Source of the DNA: Cladocopium goreaui
Lineage: Eukaryota; Sar; Dinophyceae; Suessiales; Symbiodiniaceae
DNA: 64,000 nucleotides
Direction of reading: 5' to 3'
Assembly: GCA_947184155.2 (NCBI GenBank)
Contig: CAMXCT020000457.1
Location: 185,186 to 249,185 of the forward strand
The position numbers and the translations under genes are program-made. Below are positions 28,345 through 40,300 of this stretch, in pieces; the stretch's first letter is position 1, and each line of letters starts with the position of its first letter. The notes under the pieces are model-generated. The model was given only the letters and a program-made list of their open reading frames with translations. It did no database searches and was not told where the DNA came from.

Positions 28345-30566
28345 CTGCCCCGTTGTGCAGCATATTGGTGGAAACTTTTGGGCGTGTGCCACAATCTCAG
28401 AAGGCTATAGTTGGACGGCCACTCAAGCGGGCACAAAGTGGCTGTCTGCTTCCACATTTCAGGCGTAAGTCCTTTGGGGGATGGTACAATTACTTCCAGG
28501 TTGACTCTGGTGGGTCCAGTGGGTTGCAGGCCCATCATTATATAGGGGTCAACTACCCCTTGTGTGATCCTCGGGTGAGTTCTGAAAAGCAGTCAGCTGC
28601 TTGAAATTCCTCATCCAAGGCCAGGCTCAATCCTGGAGCGTTTTTGTCAGCAAATTTAACTGCCTGCAAGACTTGATCAGCCGCTTCTCTCTGCAACCCC
28701 TCAAATACTCGATGGGGACAGGAGAAGGAAACCTCCTGTGGGGCTTGGGTGTTACCGCCAGCTTCCCCTAAGAAACATGGCGCAATCTTGCTGGCCCAGC
28801 TCGCCGGAAACCACGCCAGTAAAGGCCGTAGTACCACTAACCAGGTCGACCCCAGTGTGACGCCGCGAGTGAGGCTGGTTCGTGACGACAACTTTCACAG
28901 GGCCACTGGGGGCACGTTTTCGGTTCACTTCTGCACTCTCTCTGGCTGCCACAATGAGCTCGGAGAGGATTGGACGAAACCAAAAAGTGGCATATAGCAG
29001 GCATTCCGTCTCTGGGGTAGCCAGGGACTCTGCTCGTCGAGTGAGCGAGCAGATGTACTGCGAAAGTGTTTCGGCCAGCCGGAGGGTGAAACTCCGGGCA
29101 GCATGTGCAAAGACCTCCTCAACAGTCTCAATCACACCCCGCAGCCACAGTTCTGACGCAATTGACATGAAAAGGCGGGCAAACTTTTCCTGCATTGAGG
29201 TCAGGGAGATAGTAAGCTTAGCTTGCAGCCACAGTGTGGAAGAGCACCTAGGTTGTCAGGTTGATAGAAAACACTAGCGTGAGGCTGTGAACTGTTCATC
29301 ATAGTGGCCAACTTGTCCGCAGCACCTTTGATTTCCAGTTCCGTAGGGTCATCCACGACCGGTGGGATTGGCGGGCACCATGGTTCCTCTGGAGGTGTAT
29401 CCTCGTCATCGTCTTCACTCTCTGCCTCAGTTTCACTTGCAGTGGTGGCTTGTTCTTCTTCCGACGAGGGATCGTCCACTGCCTCGCCAGCCCCTTCCGG
29501 GCCTACCAGAGGGCTCTCTCTCATATGCACTTGCAGTGCAGGAGCTTGTAATAGCAGTGGTTGCAGTCGGTGCGCGTCAAAATAGTGGATACCTGGGATG
29601 AGTAGTATTCGCCGATCTTTGGTGGCTTGATGAAAATACATCTTGCTTCCTCTGAGCCTGTGTACCAGAACAGGGGAGCCATTGTGGGAAGCACACAACC
29701 CAGTGGAGAACGATATCCATCGCCGGCATAGCCATACAGGTATTCCCTATCTATGGAGCACGGAAAGAAACTGCTCGCCGTGAGGCGGTGGTCACGACTG
29801 TGGGAGGCTAGCGCTGCAATGACTTCCTGCGTGAGCCGCAGCTTTGACTTCTGTGCAATGACCAATCGAAACCTTTTAAGGGATCGCACGCCATTCACGG
29901 TCACTACCATAGCTATGGCAAGAGGCGGTTTGTCTTGGGAATTAAACGGTGTATTTAGTCCCCACTCAAGGACCGCTTCTGCATCCGATGGCACGTGCTT
30001 GGGCTCATGGAACTGGACAGTGCGATCTTTTAGGGTATAATACCCGTAATGATATACCGCAAGCGTCTGCGCCATCCCAATCAGCCCAGCCATATCAATG
30101 GGGGAGACGATGTATGTATGCTGAATGGCTCTAGTGAGCGCGACAGTGGCTCGCCCAAAGCAATCCTCTTTGTCTTCTACCGTTGCCCCTCGACGGCCCC
30201 CACTGAGGAAACCACATCCTGTCTGGACCACAACTGCTATTCGCGCAGTGGCCCCTGCTGCTGACGAGGTTGTGGCAATCCGCAGACCTCCAAACCAAGC
30301 AGCCTGGAAGCCATGCTGCAGAAGTTGTGTGTGTACTGCCGTGCGATTACACATTACCAGGAGCTGCGCCGTCGCTCCTTGATTGAGGTCCCGATAACAC
30401 TTTGAAGATAGTTGAGAAATACTACGATATCCTCAATAGCAGCCAGGAGGTCTCTGGAATCTCCGGGTACTTCCCATAACACAGTACGAAAGCCTCCCTG
30501 CCCAACCGTGTAATCGTGGGGGACAAAATGGCCTATTTGGATGGGATCCTGATCATGTAGCACCAA
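28345..30566 (-). pseudogene. 3' part of helicase-element ORF (SF1 motif VI onward), fragmented
   Basis: Successive open fragments in different frames align with the plus-strand copy at 60.6-62.9 kb. These are 30566-30354 (FVPHDYTV..FRTVLWEV), 30354-29521 (FGRATVALTRA, then SPIDMAGLIGMAQ, matching SPLDMMGLMGMAQ), 29698-29201, 29195-28752 (ATFWFRPILSELIVAARESA) and 28538-28345 (ICPLEWPSN-like region). VALTRA is the motif VI signature of superfamily-1 helicases. At least three frameshifts separate the pieces, so this copy is dead. It ends at the palindrome block, where sequence has probably been lost or displaced. Confidence 0.7.
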
Positions 30567-31477
30567 TTCCGGGTACCTGCGACGATGGCTTTATACGTCA
30601 ACAGGGACACTCTGGAGCTGTTGGGCAGTATGATGCCCCACCTATGCGGACCATCTAGGCCGGCTGCTTCAATCGTAGTTGTACACTCAGGGATGCCAAA
30701 TTCTTCTGGCGCAGTAGCAATAAGCAAAACAGCCAGTATTGCAGAAATCAGGCAACTCTGCACATTCAGGTGGCTGAGCGTTTCCTCACTGAAAAGGCGT
30801 GCCAAGGAAATTGGTAGATGCTGGGCAGTTGTTGCAGTAGCCCAAGTTCCTGTGTGTGGTGCTTGGCCAAGGTTGAGTAGCCGCGCCACTTCAGAGTCGT
30901 TGTCCTGGCTCGCATCCGGCCATAGGAGTGCAATTAACTTGCTGAGCCGGGCAGGGGGCAAATAGTCGCCAGGGCGATTCAAAGCTCGTAGCCCCAAGGG
31001 ACGGTGAAGAAGCTTCTGTCTATTCGCTGCTGCAGCCCTTCCCTTGGAGAGGCCTCCAGGTGTTTGCCTGTGGTCACCGACAAATACAAGCAGTGCTGGT
31101 TGCTGGATTGCAGCAAGAGCGGCAATTTCATGGTAGTTGCCGTACTGTTGACTTTCATCCATAAATGCAAGCCAGACCTTAGAGAGCCAGAGACTAAAAG
31201 ACGAGTATTTCATGGCCATTTCGGCCGTAGCGGAGCCTCCGGTCGCAATCAATATGCGTTTTTCAGCAATAACTCTATTGCGATCACTGCATCGAACATC
31301 AATTTTGGTTGCATACGCTTCGCCTTTGCCTTCCTCGATGCGACCCAGTAACCGTCCAAAGGCAGTTCGTGTTGGTGGAGCTAGGTCACTGATTTGATCC
31401 GCCAAGGCTTTTGCAGCAACGTTTTCTTTGGTGTACACGATCGCATAGAAATCACTTAGCTCGCAGCTGAGGGCAAT
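30533..31477 (-). pseudogene. middle of helicase-element ORF (SF1 motifs II-III)
   Basis: It continues in the same frame as the large ORF upstream after a single TGA (31478-31480). It carries the Walker B/motif II LAFMDESQQYG and motif III VFVGDHRQTPGG. These align with LVIDEGQQYG and WTGDSEQTPGG in the plus-strand copy. The frame is lost near 30,560. This part would supply the ATPase core of the helicase. Confidence 0.75.
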
Positions 31478-34400
31478 TCACAACACCGCCAAGGAAAGCG
31501 TCTTTCCGGCACCAAAAACGCCTGCGATGCAAAGGTCAGAACGGCCAGTGAGGATCGCCAGGAGCAATGCTACTGCCACAGTAAGGACATGCCCATCACC
31601 ATGCGCTGCCAAAGGGAGTAGGCTGTCGCGCATATATTCATCATGCGGGCCTGGGAGAGCAACTCCAATGGGTGTAAGTAGGCGACAGAGCACTTGGACC
31701 AATGCGTCCGTCAGCTTCGTCCGGCGTTCACTCATCATTCGTCGCACTGGGATATTGGGCTGAAGAATACCCATCGTCAGTGGGAGTCGTGCCGGGTTAG
31801 CCTGTGCAAAAACCAGCAATTCACATCTGCTTCGTGTGTCACCAAGGAATGCCATTTCTTCCATCAACACACAGAAGCTTGCGTGGAAGACAATAGGTTT
31901 CGGCCAGTCTCGCATTGGGTCAAAGTATTCCACTTCCGCTGGCTGTTGCACTAGGAGGCGGCCACAAAATGCAAACGCGACAGGCCTGGAGACCAGGACT
32001 AGCTCAAGGGATTTTGGAGCGATTCGACGGTATGCACGGGAATCCGCGGAACGACTAGTACCTTGCATTACTTTTTCTTGGACCAGGAAAATGGCGCAGC
32101 GACGTGGGCCCTCGGGGAGCTGGAACCGCCCAAACAGGGCCCTCCCTGCCATCACATTGGCTTCCATGCTTCCTAAGTTGCCATTTTCACACAGACTCCA
32201 TGGTGACGCGGAAGGAACCGCCTTTGGGTCGCTGAAGAGCAAGAGAGGAATGCACTCAGTGATCAGCTGCATAACATGAAATCCCGCAAAGGCCTCATAG
32301 CCATATCGGACTACCAGCTCAATTCCCGGTTGACCTCGCTCTTGTCGTTGCGCCAACACAACACTGGTCCAAGGGTGCAAGTGTTGTAGCTGACGACCTG
32401 CATGGTAAGCATCCAATTGAGGCAACACCATATCTAGCAGGAAGATCAATATGCGCAGGGGGAAACCACGGAGGAATTCAGTTAGCAGGCTTCTCATGAG
32501 TTCTCCTCCTTCTGCGTTCGCCTGCCCAGGAATTGGGATCATGTCGATCAGGACCTGTCGCAGATCCTGCTCTGTAGCAATGGGGTCATCTCTGACATCC
32601 CTGCCATCCCATGGCACCATATGTAGATCAGAACATCCCTTGCCAGCAGCCTGAAGAAGTGAACTGAGGGTCCGTTTGCAATGGTCAGGGAGATCAAAGC
32701 TAACCCATGAGAGCACCCGTAGGAGCCCCTCACACCGTATCCCATGTGGTATGACCTCAGGGGTCGTAATCTGGAGATAATCAATATGATGGGTACCTTC
32801 CTCAATTGATGTGAACAATAGATGTCCATACGCATGTCGTGCTCGGCCACTCCAGGAAGGCTGCCCATCGATGAGGACGACATTATAGCTAAGGTCTGTG
32901 AGGGTGTCAGGGTGCCACACGCAGAGTCGGTCTTCAAGGCAATGTAGAAGCACCACTCTTCGTTCCCCAGTTGTCAGCCTCAGCATTTCTGGCGGAGTGG
33001 CAATTGCAGCTACCTTTGTGGTACCTGGGAAGCAATCGAACTCATTGAGCACTTTGTGGATTGCCAGTCCAGTGTACGATCCCGCCGAGAAGCCAAGAAC
33101 ATCGATGTCTCTTATACCGTCTGGGATGGATGCTGTCACAAGATGAGGAAAACAGGCTCGCACCAACAGCAATTTGCCCTGTGGATGATAGCACCTGAAG
33201 ATTTGTCGAACTGCCGTGACCCATGTGGGATGGGGAGGCCTCGCATGTGCTGGCCGGATGGTTGCAGCAGTCAGTAGCCGTATAGCACGGGTGATCAAGA
33301 GCTTGAGGTTGGCAAATCTATCCGGCAAAAATTCCTTCCATGCACTCCATCCCACGGCAGTGGAGAAAAGCTGGTAGATTGCATACTCATGCGTTGTCTT
33401 GGTCAACCCGAGTTGGGTGATGCGCTGCTCCCAATCATCTGTCATTGCCAGCGAGGGGCCATACACTTTCATTTGCGCATGGTTCTGGAAGAAAAGGTCG
33501 TAATCATGATCAGGGCTTAGCAGTCCGCCTCCTAGTCCACTGCAGTGCACTGTGAGGGGTCGATCTGGCATGGGAGAGTCCTCTTGCCACAGACTATTCA
33601 TCGAAAAAACCCACTGAGCCCATTTCTTCGGTCGGTCAACCAGAGAATGCGGAGCTTGCGACGTGTTGGCTGCCTCACCCGTATAGATCCGCTGGGAACA
33701 CTGCACGAGATCGAAGACTTCTCCTTTCACTGATGCTGTCCACTCCTCTGGTGCGCGAAGAGCTGTTGGGAGGCCAAATGTGAGTACAGCAGCTTGGGCA
33801 AGGGCCCGGCACGGAGTTCCAATGGCAGGTCTTCGTTCCCACAACCCTAGTAACGCCACATGCTGCTGATACGACAGCGGAGACGGGGGGATCTTTGCAT
33901 GGACACGCAGGCCTATGACCGGAAGAAAGTTGTGGTGGAGCCACTGTGGCTGCCACTCTGCTGTCCCAAACAGGGCTGCTGCTAATGGTAACCAGCCAAA
34001 CTGCGCCAATTCCTCAAGTCGCGATGGTAGCCGTTGCTTGGCCCTTGTTCCAAAGCCATGCAATATGGCAGGCCTCATGAAACCCGGTTCAATCTCCATA
34101 GCCTGGTAGATCTTGTCTCCTGGTAGCAGCAGCACTTTAATCGCAACCTCGCCTGGGAGGAGACTGAGTGTTGGCAGGGCTCCTTGCTCATAGGCGGGCC
34201 GGGCCCACTTATGAAAATTGGGTTGTCTGCCTTGGAAGCCATCAAGGATTCCTCGCAAATGCCCATGCCGAGGCCACTGCCCCGTTGCAGGCACTGGAAA
34301 AGTGACCAAGCCTGACCATTGTCCCAATATGCTCCAAGCATGACACCAATCAGCCGCACATCGAGTGGCGGTGCCTAGAAGCGGCGATCCTAGCAATCCA

Positions 34401-35705
34401 CTGGAAACAGCAGTTTCAGTATCACAAGGCGGTTGGGTGGTCGATAGGTAGCTTTCAACATGGCCACGGTAGGCCGTGCTGGCAATAGCGGCAAGCTCGT
34501 CAGGGTCACGATCAGGGTCTACCAGGTCAGACTCTGGAATTGGGCTGCGATGTCGAGATGCCAACACAATGACCAGTCCAGCATTGATTTCCGTGAAGGC
34601 TTCACTAACCAGGATGACACCTTTGTTGGCCACAGGTTTTGGTATTTCAGCGGTAGCTCGCTTATCAGTCGATCCCTGGCACGACTGGGCCGTTGGCGTG
34701 GAGTTTCGGCTCTTTTCCTCTTCACACTCAGTTGGGTGTGGGCTCGATGGTTCAGACCCACCAAAGTCAACCTCATCCTCGAAATTTCCTGTCTGGGCAG
34801 GAGGTGGCGACCTTACAGCACTGGCCACAAGGTTCTCTACGCTTCGTGACTTAGGCAGCTTGATAGGGGGGCCCGGTTGCTGTTGCGTGGCTTGTCCCGT
34901 GTCAACTGATCTTGCTCTCTTCTGTGCAGGAGCAATCGGACTGCTCGGGATTGCTGCCGGCTGTCGGCCTTCATCTTTTGAGGAGTCAGGCTCAGCACAT
35001 GACAGCCACAGCTCTTGAATTTCGAATAGTGTGACAGGCACACAGTCACTATCGATGAGAGCAAAGTTGATGTCTGGGAAAAGAAAAACACACGCATCCA
35101 AAATATAGGTGCCCGCCCACGTTGGGTGCACCTTGTCCAGACCAGTGTCTGCCGATATAGGCACAAATACAACTGTGGTACGTTCACCATACGGGCCCAC
35201 ATATCGTATTCGCTCCTTCCACCACGCAGCGACCATAGGCCAGTGACTTAGCCCTGCGGTGCTGGACACAGTCGCTGCCAAAAGATCTCGATTGTCAGTG
35301 ATGAGGTAGACTGTCTGGAAGGCTAGAAAGTCAGCAGCTTGGCTGATAATCCATCGATACAGGCTGTGCCACACTGGTCCTGGAGTTACCTCCACGCCAT
35401 CCACAACCTTTATCTCATAGTCGTGCCGATCAGGGTCACCGGACTTCTTGTGGGGGTCTCCAAACCGCCACTGATGATGCACCGACTGATTCAGGCCGTA
35501 CTCCGTCGAAATGTCTTTGTAAAGGCCTAAGGCTTCCAACAGGTCATCAAATTTCGCTCGGGGGTCAGCTTCAAACCAGTGGTGTTGCGCTTGCTGCCTA
35601 GTAAGGAGGTCCATAATAGAAGTTGGGAGGCAAAGCCCCTGGACCAGTCTACGGCCAGAGACAGTGCTGAAATGATATTGATTGGGGGGTCCAGTGAGGT
35701 GATAC
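31478..35705 (-). pseudogene. GT-A-like / alpha-beta hydrolase / helicase Walker A protein, 5'-truncated by copia LTR
   Basis: The frame is open from inside the copia LTR (35905), but only sequence below 35706 belongs here; an internal ATG is at 35614. Near residue ~110-200 of this part, ADTGLDKVHPTWAG and NFALIDSDCVPVTLFEIQEL recall the DxD region of GT-A glycosyltransferases (tentative). About 33.1 kb encodes GFSAGSYTG (GxSxG nucleophile elbow), then LLHCLEDRLCVW and ARHAYGHL, giving a plausible Ser-Asp-His triad. The end has IAGVFGAGKT, a helicase Walker A. A TGA stops the frame just after it. The plus-strand copy at 55.8-59.5 kb has the same order, so the fused architecture is real and not a chance join. 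The function is unknown. Confidence 0.7.
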
Positions 35706-36250
35706 CGTAAAACTTTGACACAAAAAGTTAGATCGCGAAAGCCGCTTTCAAACCTCTCGTGCACAAAGTAAACCCAAACCAAAACACAAACAAACGGTGG
35801 TCGTTTCGCGTTTCTGTCTGTGTCAGCTTTCCCAGGCCGTCTCACGGCGACACACTCACCCTTTTCGAACTCGCAGGTCTTGAGCCAACGTTTACGTTGG
35901 GTCATAGCAGTTCCAGAAACGATTCTACAAATCTAGACACGTGCAAAAATCAAACTTCTACGTGGCAAAAACCTAAGATTGGTTTTGTGCAGTTTGGTTC
36001 TCGTGTGGAATAACCTACAACGTGCAGAAAACCTAAAAACGGCTAACTACAAACGAAAAATGGCAACTCCGTCACAACTCTTTGTGACGGAATGAGATGA
36101 GATCGATTAACTACATCACAATCACCTGCTAACTACAAAACAAAGTCCAAACTACGAAAGTCCACAAACTACAACTACAAAGCAACTAACAACTACCTAA
36201 GTACAAGCACAAGATCGCTACGCTAGCTATACATAGGATGATTTTTCACA
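35706..36250 (-). mobile_element. 3' LTR of Ty1/copia element
   Basis: 545 bp, matching 52875-53419 with roughly nine differences. On the minus strand it begins TGTGAAAAATCATCC and ends GTTTTACG. It contains the palindrome-like TTGTGACGGAGTTGCC region and a short ORF MTQRKRWLKT. The outer flank (GATAC) does not match the flank of the other LTR (AGTTT). Confidence 0.9.
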
Positions 36251-36259
36251 CCCCCTTTC
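36251..36259 (-). other. polypurine tract
   Basis: GAAAGGGGG on the minus strand lies immediately before the TGTG start of the 3' LTR, the expected plus-strand priming site. Confidence 0.75.
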
Positions 36260-36295
36260 GAACTTGTGCGACTCAAGTCCAAAAAACGAGTTCAG

Positions 36296-36757
36296 TCACT
36301 CGGCCTTGACATTTCCCATGCCATAGCAGATAGGGCATGCTAACAGCGTCATCTGCTTTGACTTCTCCGTTGTACGGCAACCTGAACAGTGATACTTCGA
36401 TCCTGTTGAAGTCACAACCAACAAGGGTCCAGTCTCCGGTTGGCAAACCTGGCAATTGTCTCGGCATCGAATATGTCCATTTGGACCAGCGGCGGCAATC
36501 AAAACCTTGCATTTCTCATTGCAGTGATACATCTCTCGGCAAAAACTCCAATAGATACGAGTACCTGGGCCTTCACCGTCAGAATCACGAGACAAAGCTG
36601 TAGAACTCTTCATAGCTGTACCTGAATTTCTTGCAGTTGTATTGCGGCTTTTGCAACATCTCGTAATGCAGCAAGCTGAAAGAATACCGGATAGAAAACC
36701 CAGTGTATATACAAAGAATAAGAGCCAGTAGAGCTCTTCCATCTCTCCAGTGGCCAT
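36296..36757 (-). CDS. small membrane/Cys-rich protein of the copia element
   Basis: 153 codons from an ATG at 36757. Residues ~9-31 form one hydrophobic helix (LYWLLFFVYTLGFLSGIL) followed by CC pairs. Residues ~75-145 hold Cys/His pairs (FCREMYHCNEKC, HIRCRDNCQVC, YHCSGC, CPICYG) consistent with zinc binding. It lies between the long 3' ORF and the polypurine tract, where an envelope-like or accessory gene would sit. No family was recognised. Confidence 0.5.
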   Translation of the reverse strand: MATGEMEELYWLLFFVYTLGFLSGILSACCITRCCKSRNTTARNSGTAMKSSTALSRDSDGEGPGTRIYWSFCREMYHCNEKCKVLIAAAGPNGHIRCRDNCQVCQPETGPLLVVTSTGSKYHCSGCRTTEKSKQMTLLACPICYGMGNVKAE

Positions 36758-36888
36758 GGCTTGCGCGACCTGCCCACACACACACAAATGGCTGCGGAAA
36801 TCCAATCAAGCTTATGCTGAAATCCATTCCAAGCAGTCCACAAACATTCCAAAGACAGTCCATCAAGGAAAGTCCAAAAACGATCCCA

Positions 36889-37043
36889 GAAAGTCCACAA
36901 GATCATCCTCTAGATGCCTTCTAAAGACTTCTGTATCTCCGAAAGTCCAAAGATCATCCTCTCGATGTCTTCTAAAGACTTCTGCGACCAAGAAAGTCCA
37001 AAGATCATCCTCTCGATGTCTTCTAAAGACTTCTGCACTTCTG
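36889..37043. repeat. 51-bp tandem repeat, three copies
   Basis: The unit GAAAGTCCAAAGATCATCCT...TCTTCTAAAGACTTCTG occurs three times (36889, 36941, 36992), the last two nearly identical. Confidence 0.85.
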
Positions 37044-37328
37044 CAACTTCTTGCAATTCAAATTGGATTCAGAACTATACCATGCAATCGTCAGACCTCA
37101 AAGTCTCGATAATTAGATCCGACTACCCAAGCAACGCACAGGGCAACGATCAAAGAGAGTTTTCAGCCTCATGTCTTAGACATTTAAAGACCTTTCTCTA
37201 TCCAGATGACTTCACAAGTCGTTCAAGCTATCCAAAAAGAATCTCACAAGTTCACTCATGCAGCAGACTCTTCCTTTTTCCTCAGGGAAGATCAGGCGAT
37301 AAAATCAGCGTAGCTTCGACGCCATCGA

Positions 37329-40300
37329 TCACCTGAGGGCAAGTAATGCGAGCATTCGCACAAAGAATCTGGCAAATTTCCTGGAGTATTTCTCTGACAA
37401 CTGAAAGTCAGAAAAATTGAATGATGCGTGGAAATCACAAGCACAATGAAAACGCTTCTCAAGACGTTGACTAAGCTCCTCAGAACTTGACATGATCCTG
37501 AACGCTTTCTTGATGGGTAATCCTGGCAGTCCTTCAATTCCCATTGCACAAGCATGGACAACAGACCTGAATGGAATTCTGGCCTGAACAAAGGCTTGCA
37601 GCTTCGGATGAGTCCAATACCTGTTGGAATTTGGCAATTCAAAAGACATAGACAACTCGGGATGTCTTTCTACTAACCGATCCAACAACTTTTCACAAGC
37701 GGCTAGAAGTTCGAAAAACTTTCGCTCATGCTCTGGGACTCTTTTCCCACCCGAAAAATTCTGCAATGGAGATCCACCTGTGCACGGCAATGACATGTGA
37801 ACGTGACAGAACAAATGCACCTCTCCCAGCTCTCGATCAGAGGCTGATCTGGTCATCTTCAACTCCTCCATCACCTGGTTCACAAGATCTGCAACATGAT
37901 TCTGTGTAGCTATCTTCTCAAGATTTCCATGAACTCCAACATAACAAGCACGGCTCTCAGCGCATGCAGCTGACAAGACACTGGCTTTGCTGCAGGCTAG
38001 CTCAACAAAAAGACCTACCCCCCTTTCACTCTTGAAATGGGTCACATCAGCTTCTGAAGAACTTGAACCTGAAATTGCAGACAAAACACTGGCCGTTGCT
38101 CCACCTCGAGCAGCTGCATTTGCAGTTGCTGCTGACGCTGTTGACGATGTCAACAACCTGAACAACCTCCGATTCGCTCGCATCGGAAGCTCTCCACTGC
38201 CATGACATGCTATGCAGGCTTCCATACGGCGCTGGGGCGGTCTCCCTGATGTCTCAGAAGGCTCTGGCGGGGCCTCACTGGCCGGTGCCTTTGCAACTGG
38301 GGTTCTTGAAATCATAGACATACTGTACCCCGATGAAGGGGCAATTGTCTCAGCTTCCAGTGCTCCTCCTGGGCCAACTCTGAATGGCCTATTGGGCGGC
38401 TCGCCCACAAGCGACGCTGCTTTCGCTTCAGGGCTCTTTGGAGTAACCAAATCCACAGTTGGTGCTGCCTTTGCACCTGGACTCGCCTTAGGCGATGTAG
38501 GCTCTCCAGATTTCGCCTTTGGAGGCGTCTTGGGTGGCGTCTTTGGCGCACTTGAAACTCTTCTTGGAGCTGGCGGCGGTGGTGGTACCTGAGGTGGCGC
38601 CGGGGGCGCTGGCGGTGGTGGTAGAGGGCCCTGGGCTGGAGAAGGCATTGCTGGAGGGGCCTTCCCAGAGATGGGTGGTGCCAGTGGTGGCTGTGGCCCT
38701 TGCGGAACCCACCCCTTCGGCGGGTGTGGAGGCGGCTTTGGACCCATCGCCACTGCCGCATTGCTGCTGGCCGGAAACTGGCCGCTCCTCTTCGGTGGCG
38801 TCTGAGGGGGACCCATCCCAGTCCTCTGACGAGCTCTTGGAGGGCTACCTGCGGCTGCTGGGGCCTCCTCGGACCAACCGTGGCCTCTCAGCCTCTTGTT
38901 GTGGATACGTAGTGACTCCTGGGTCAATCCAACCTGTGAAATTGAATCACCCGGGGCAACCTCATCGCCCACAGTGGAGTCTGGCTGGTGCTGTCCTCTT
39001 GGCGTCAAAGTCACACGCCCATGAGTAAGGCTCACCCTTCGCTCCATCTCAGGACACTGAGAGATGATATGGCCTTTCTCTCCACAATGACCGCATTTCA
39101 GACCCTTCGGATTCTTCCAGCTGAATCCACTGAAAGACCTCACAAAGGCGGGTCCTTTTTCCTCCTCAGCTTTCGGGTTGATCTCCAACTCCTCTCTCTT
39201 GTTTAACTGAGGGTTGTACATCCTTCGCATGACCCTTCTCTGACCTGGCAGTCTCGACCCTCTCACAACCTCATATGTAGGCGTTGGCCGGGACTCCTCT
39301 TCTCTCCTCTGAGCAGCGACCTTACGACGACCAGCCTCGCGTCGTCTCTTCAGCAGACCAGTGGCCTCCCAGGCCTCTTTCTTCACCTGAATCACAAAGC
39401 GACCAAGCTTCCTGGGCATTTTCTTCACAGCAGGTTCACGTCCAGGAGCTTGAGACCTTCCTGACGGCCTTGCTTTCGCTTCAGGTCTGCCTCGAGTAGT
39501 AGGCATGGCTTTCTCCTTGGGCCTCGGCGGCTGAGCTTTCTTTGGAGTGACCTCCACAACATCTTCAGTCTTGGCAGCTGCAGTCTCTGATGCAACTGGT
39601 GCACCTGGTGCCGCTTCAGTGGCGGCAGGGGGAGCTGCAGCCTCTGCTGCCTTCGGCACTGCCTCAGCAGCTGGCACCACTGCCTCTGCAGATGTCACCG
39701 CAACAGTCGCAGTATTGGCTTCACCACCTATGATGGTAACAGTATCATCAGATTCAGGTGCCGCACCGACACCTTCAGCTGTTGGATGCCCAAGGAGCGC
39801 ATGGCTGTCCGGCGCTCTGGGCTCTTCTCGTTCTGCAGGGATACGTCCAGCCATAGCGGAACCGATTCCCTCGCCTTGAAACCTTTCGCAAACAGCTACA
39901 AGTGCATTGATCATCTGAGTGCATGAACGTGGAAATGGCGACAATTCACAAGTTGTTGAATTTGCAGGTTCTTCACAAATCAACTCTCCACAAAACATGC
40001 AGTTTCTGGTTGAAAACGCACACAAAAGACCTGAAAAACTGTTGTCGCGGATTTCAAAATCAAGCAAACAGTCCAAAAGAATACCTTCAAACGACGAAAA
40101 ACCAAGTATTTCCATGTACTGCAACGCTTTGATCGTCGGCAAACATTTGGTAAAATGGTCAGCGACGTTTCCAGTTCCTCTGACATGTCCAATTTGCAGG
40201 ATTTCTTTTCCCAAAAGTTCTCTCAACCAGTTCACTTTGATGTCGATATGTCTTGACCTACGCTGGAGGTCGGAACCTTCCAAAAGCATCTTCCCACTCA

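Noticed and set aside
35706-35905. Native start of the 1475-codon helicase-element ORF in the copia LTR
   Set aside because: The first ~66 codons are LTR sequence repeated at the other LTR; the fusion is a by-product of the insertion or recombination.
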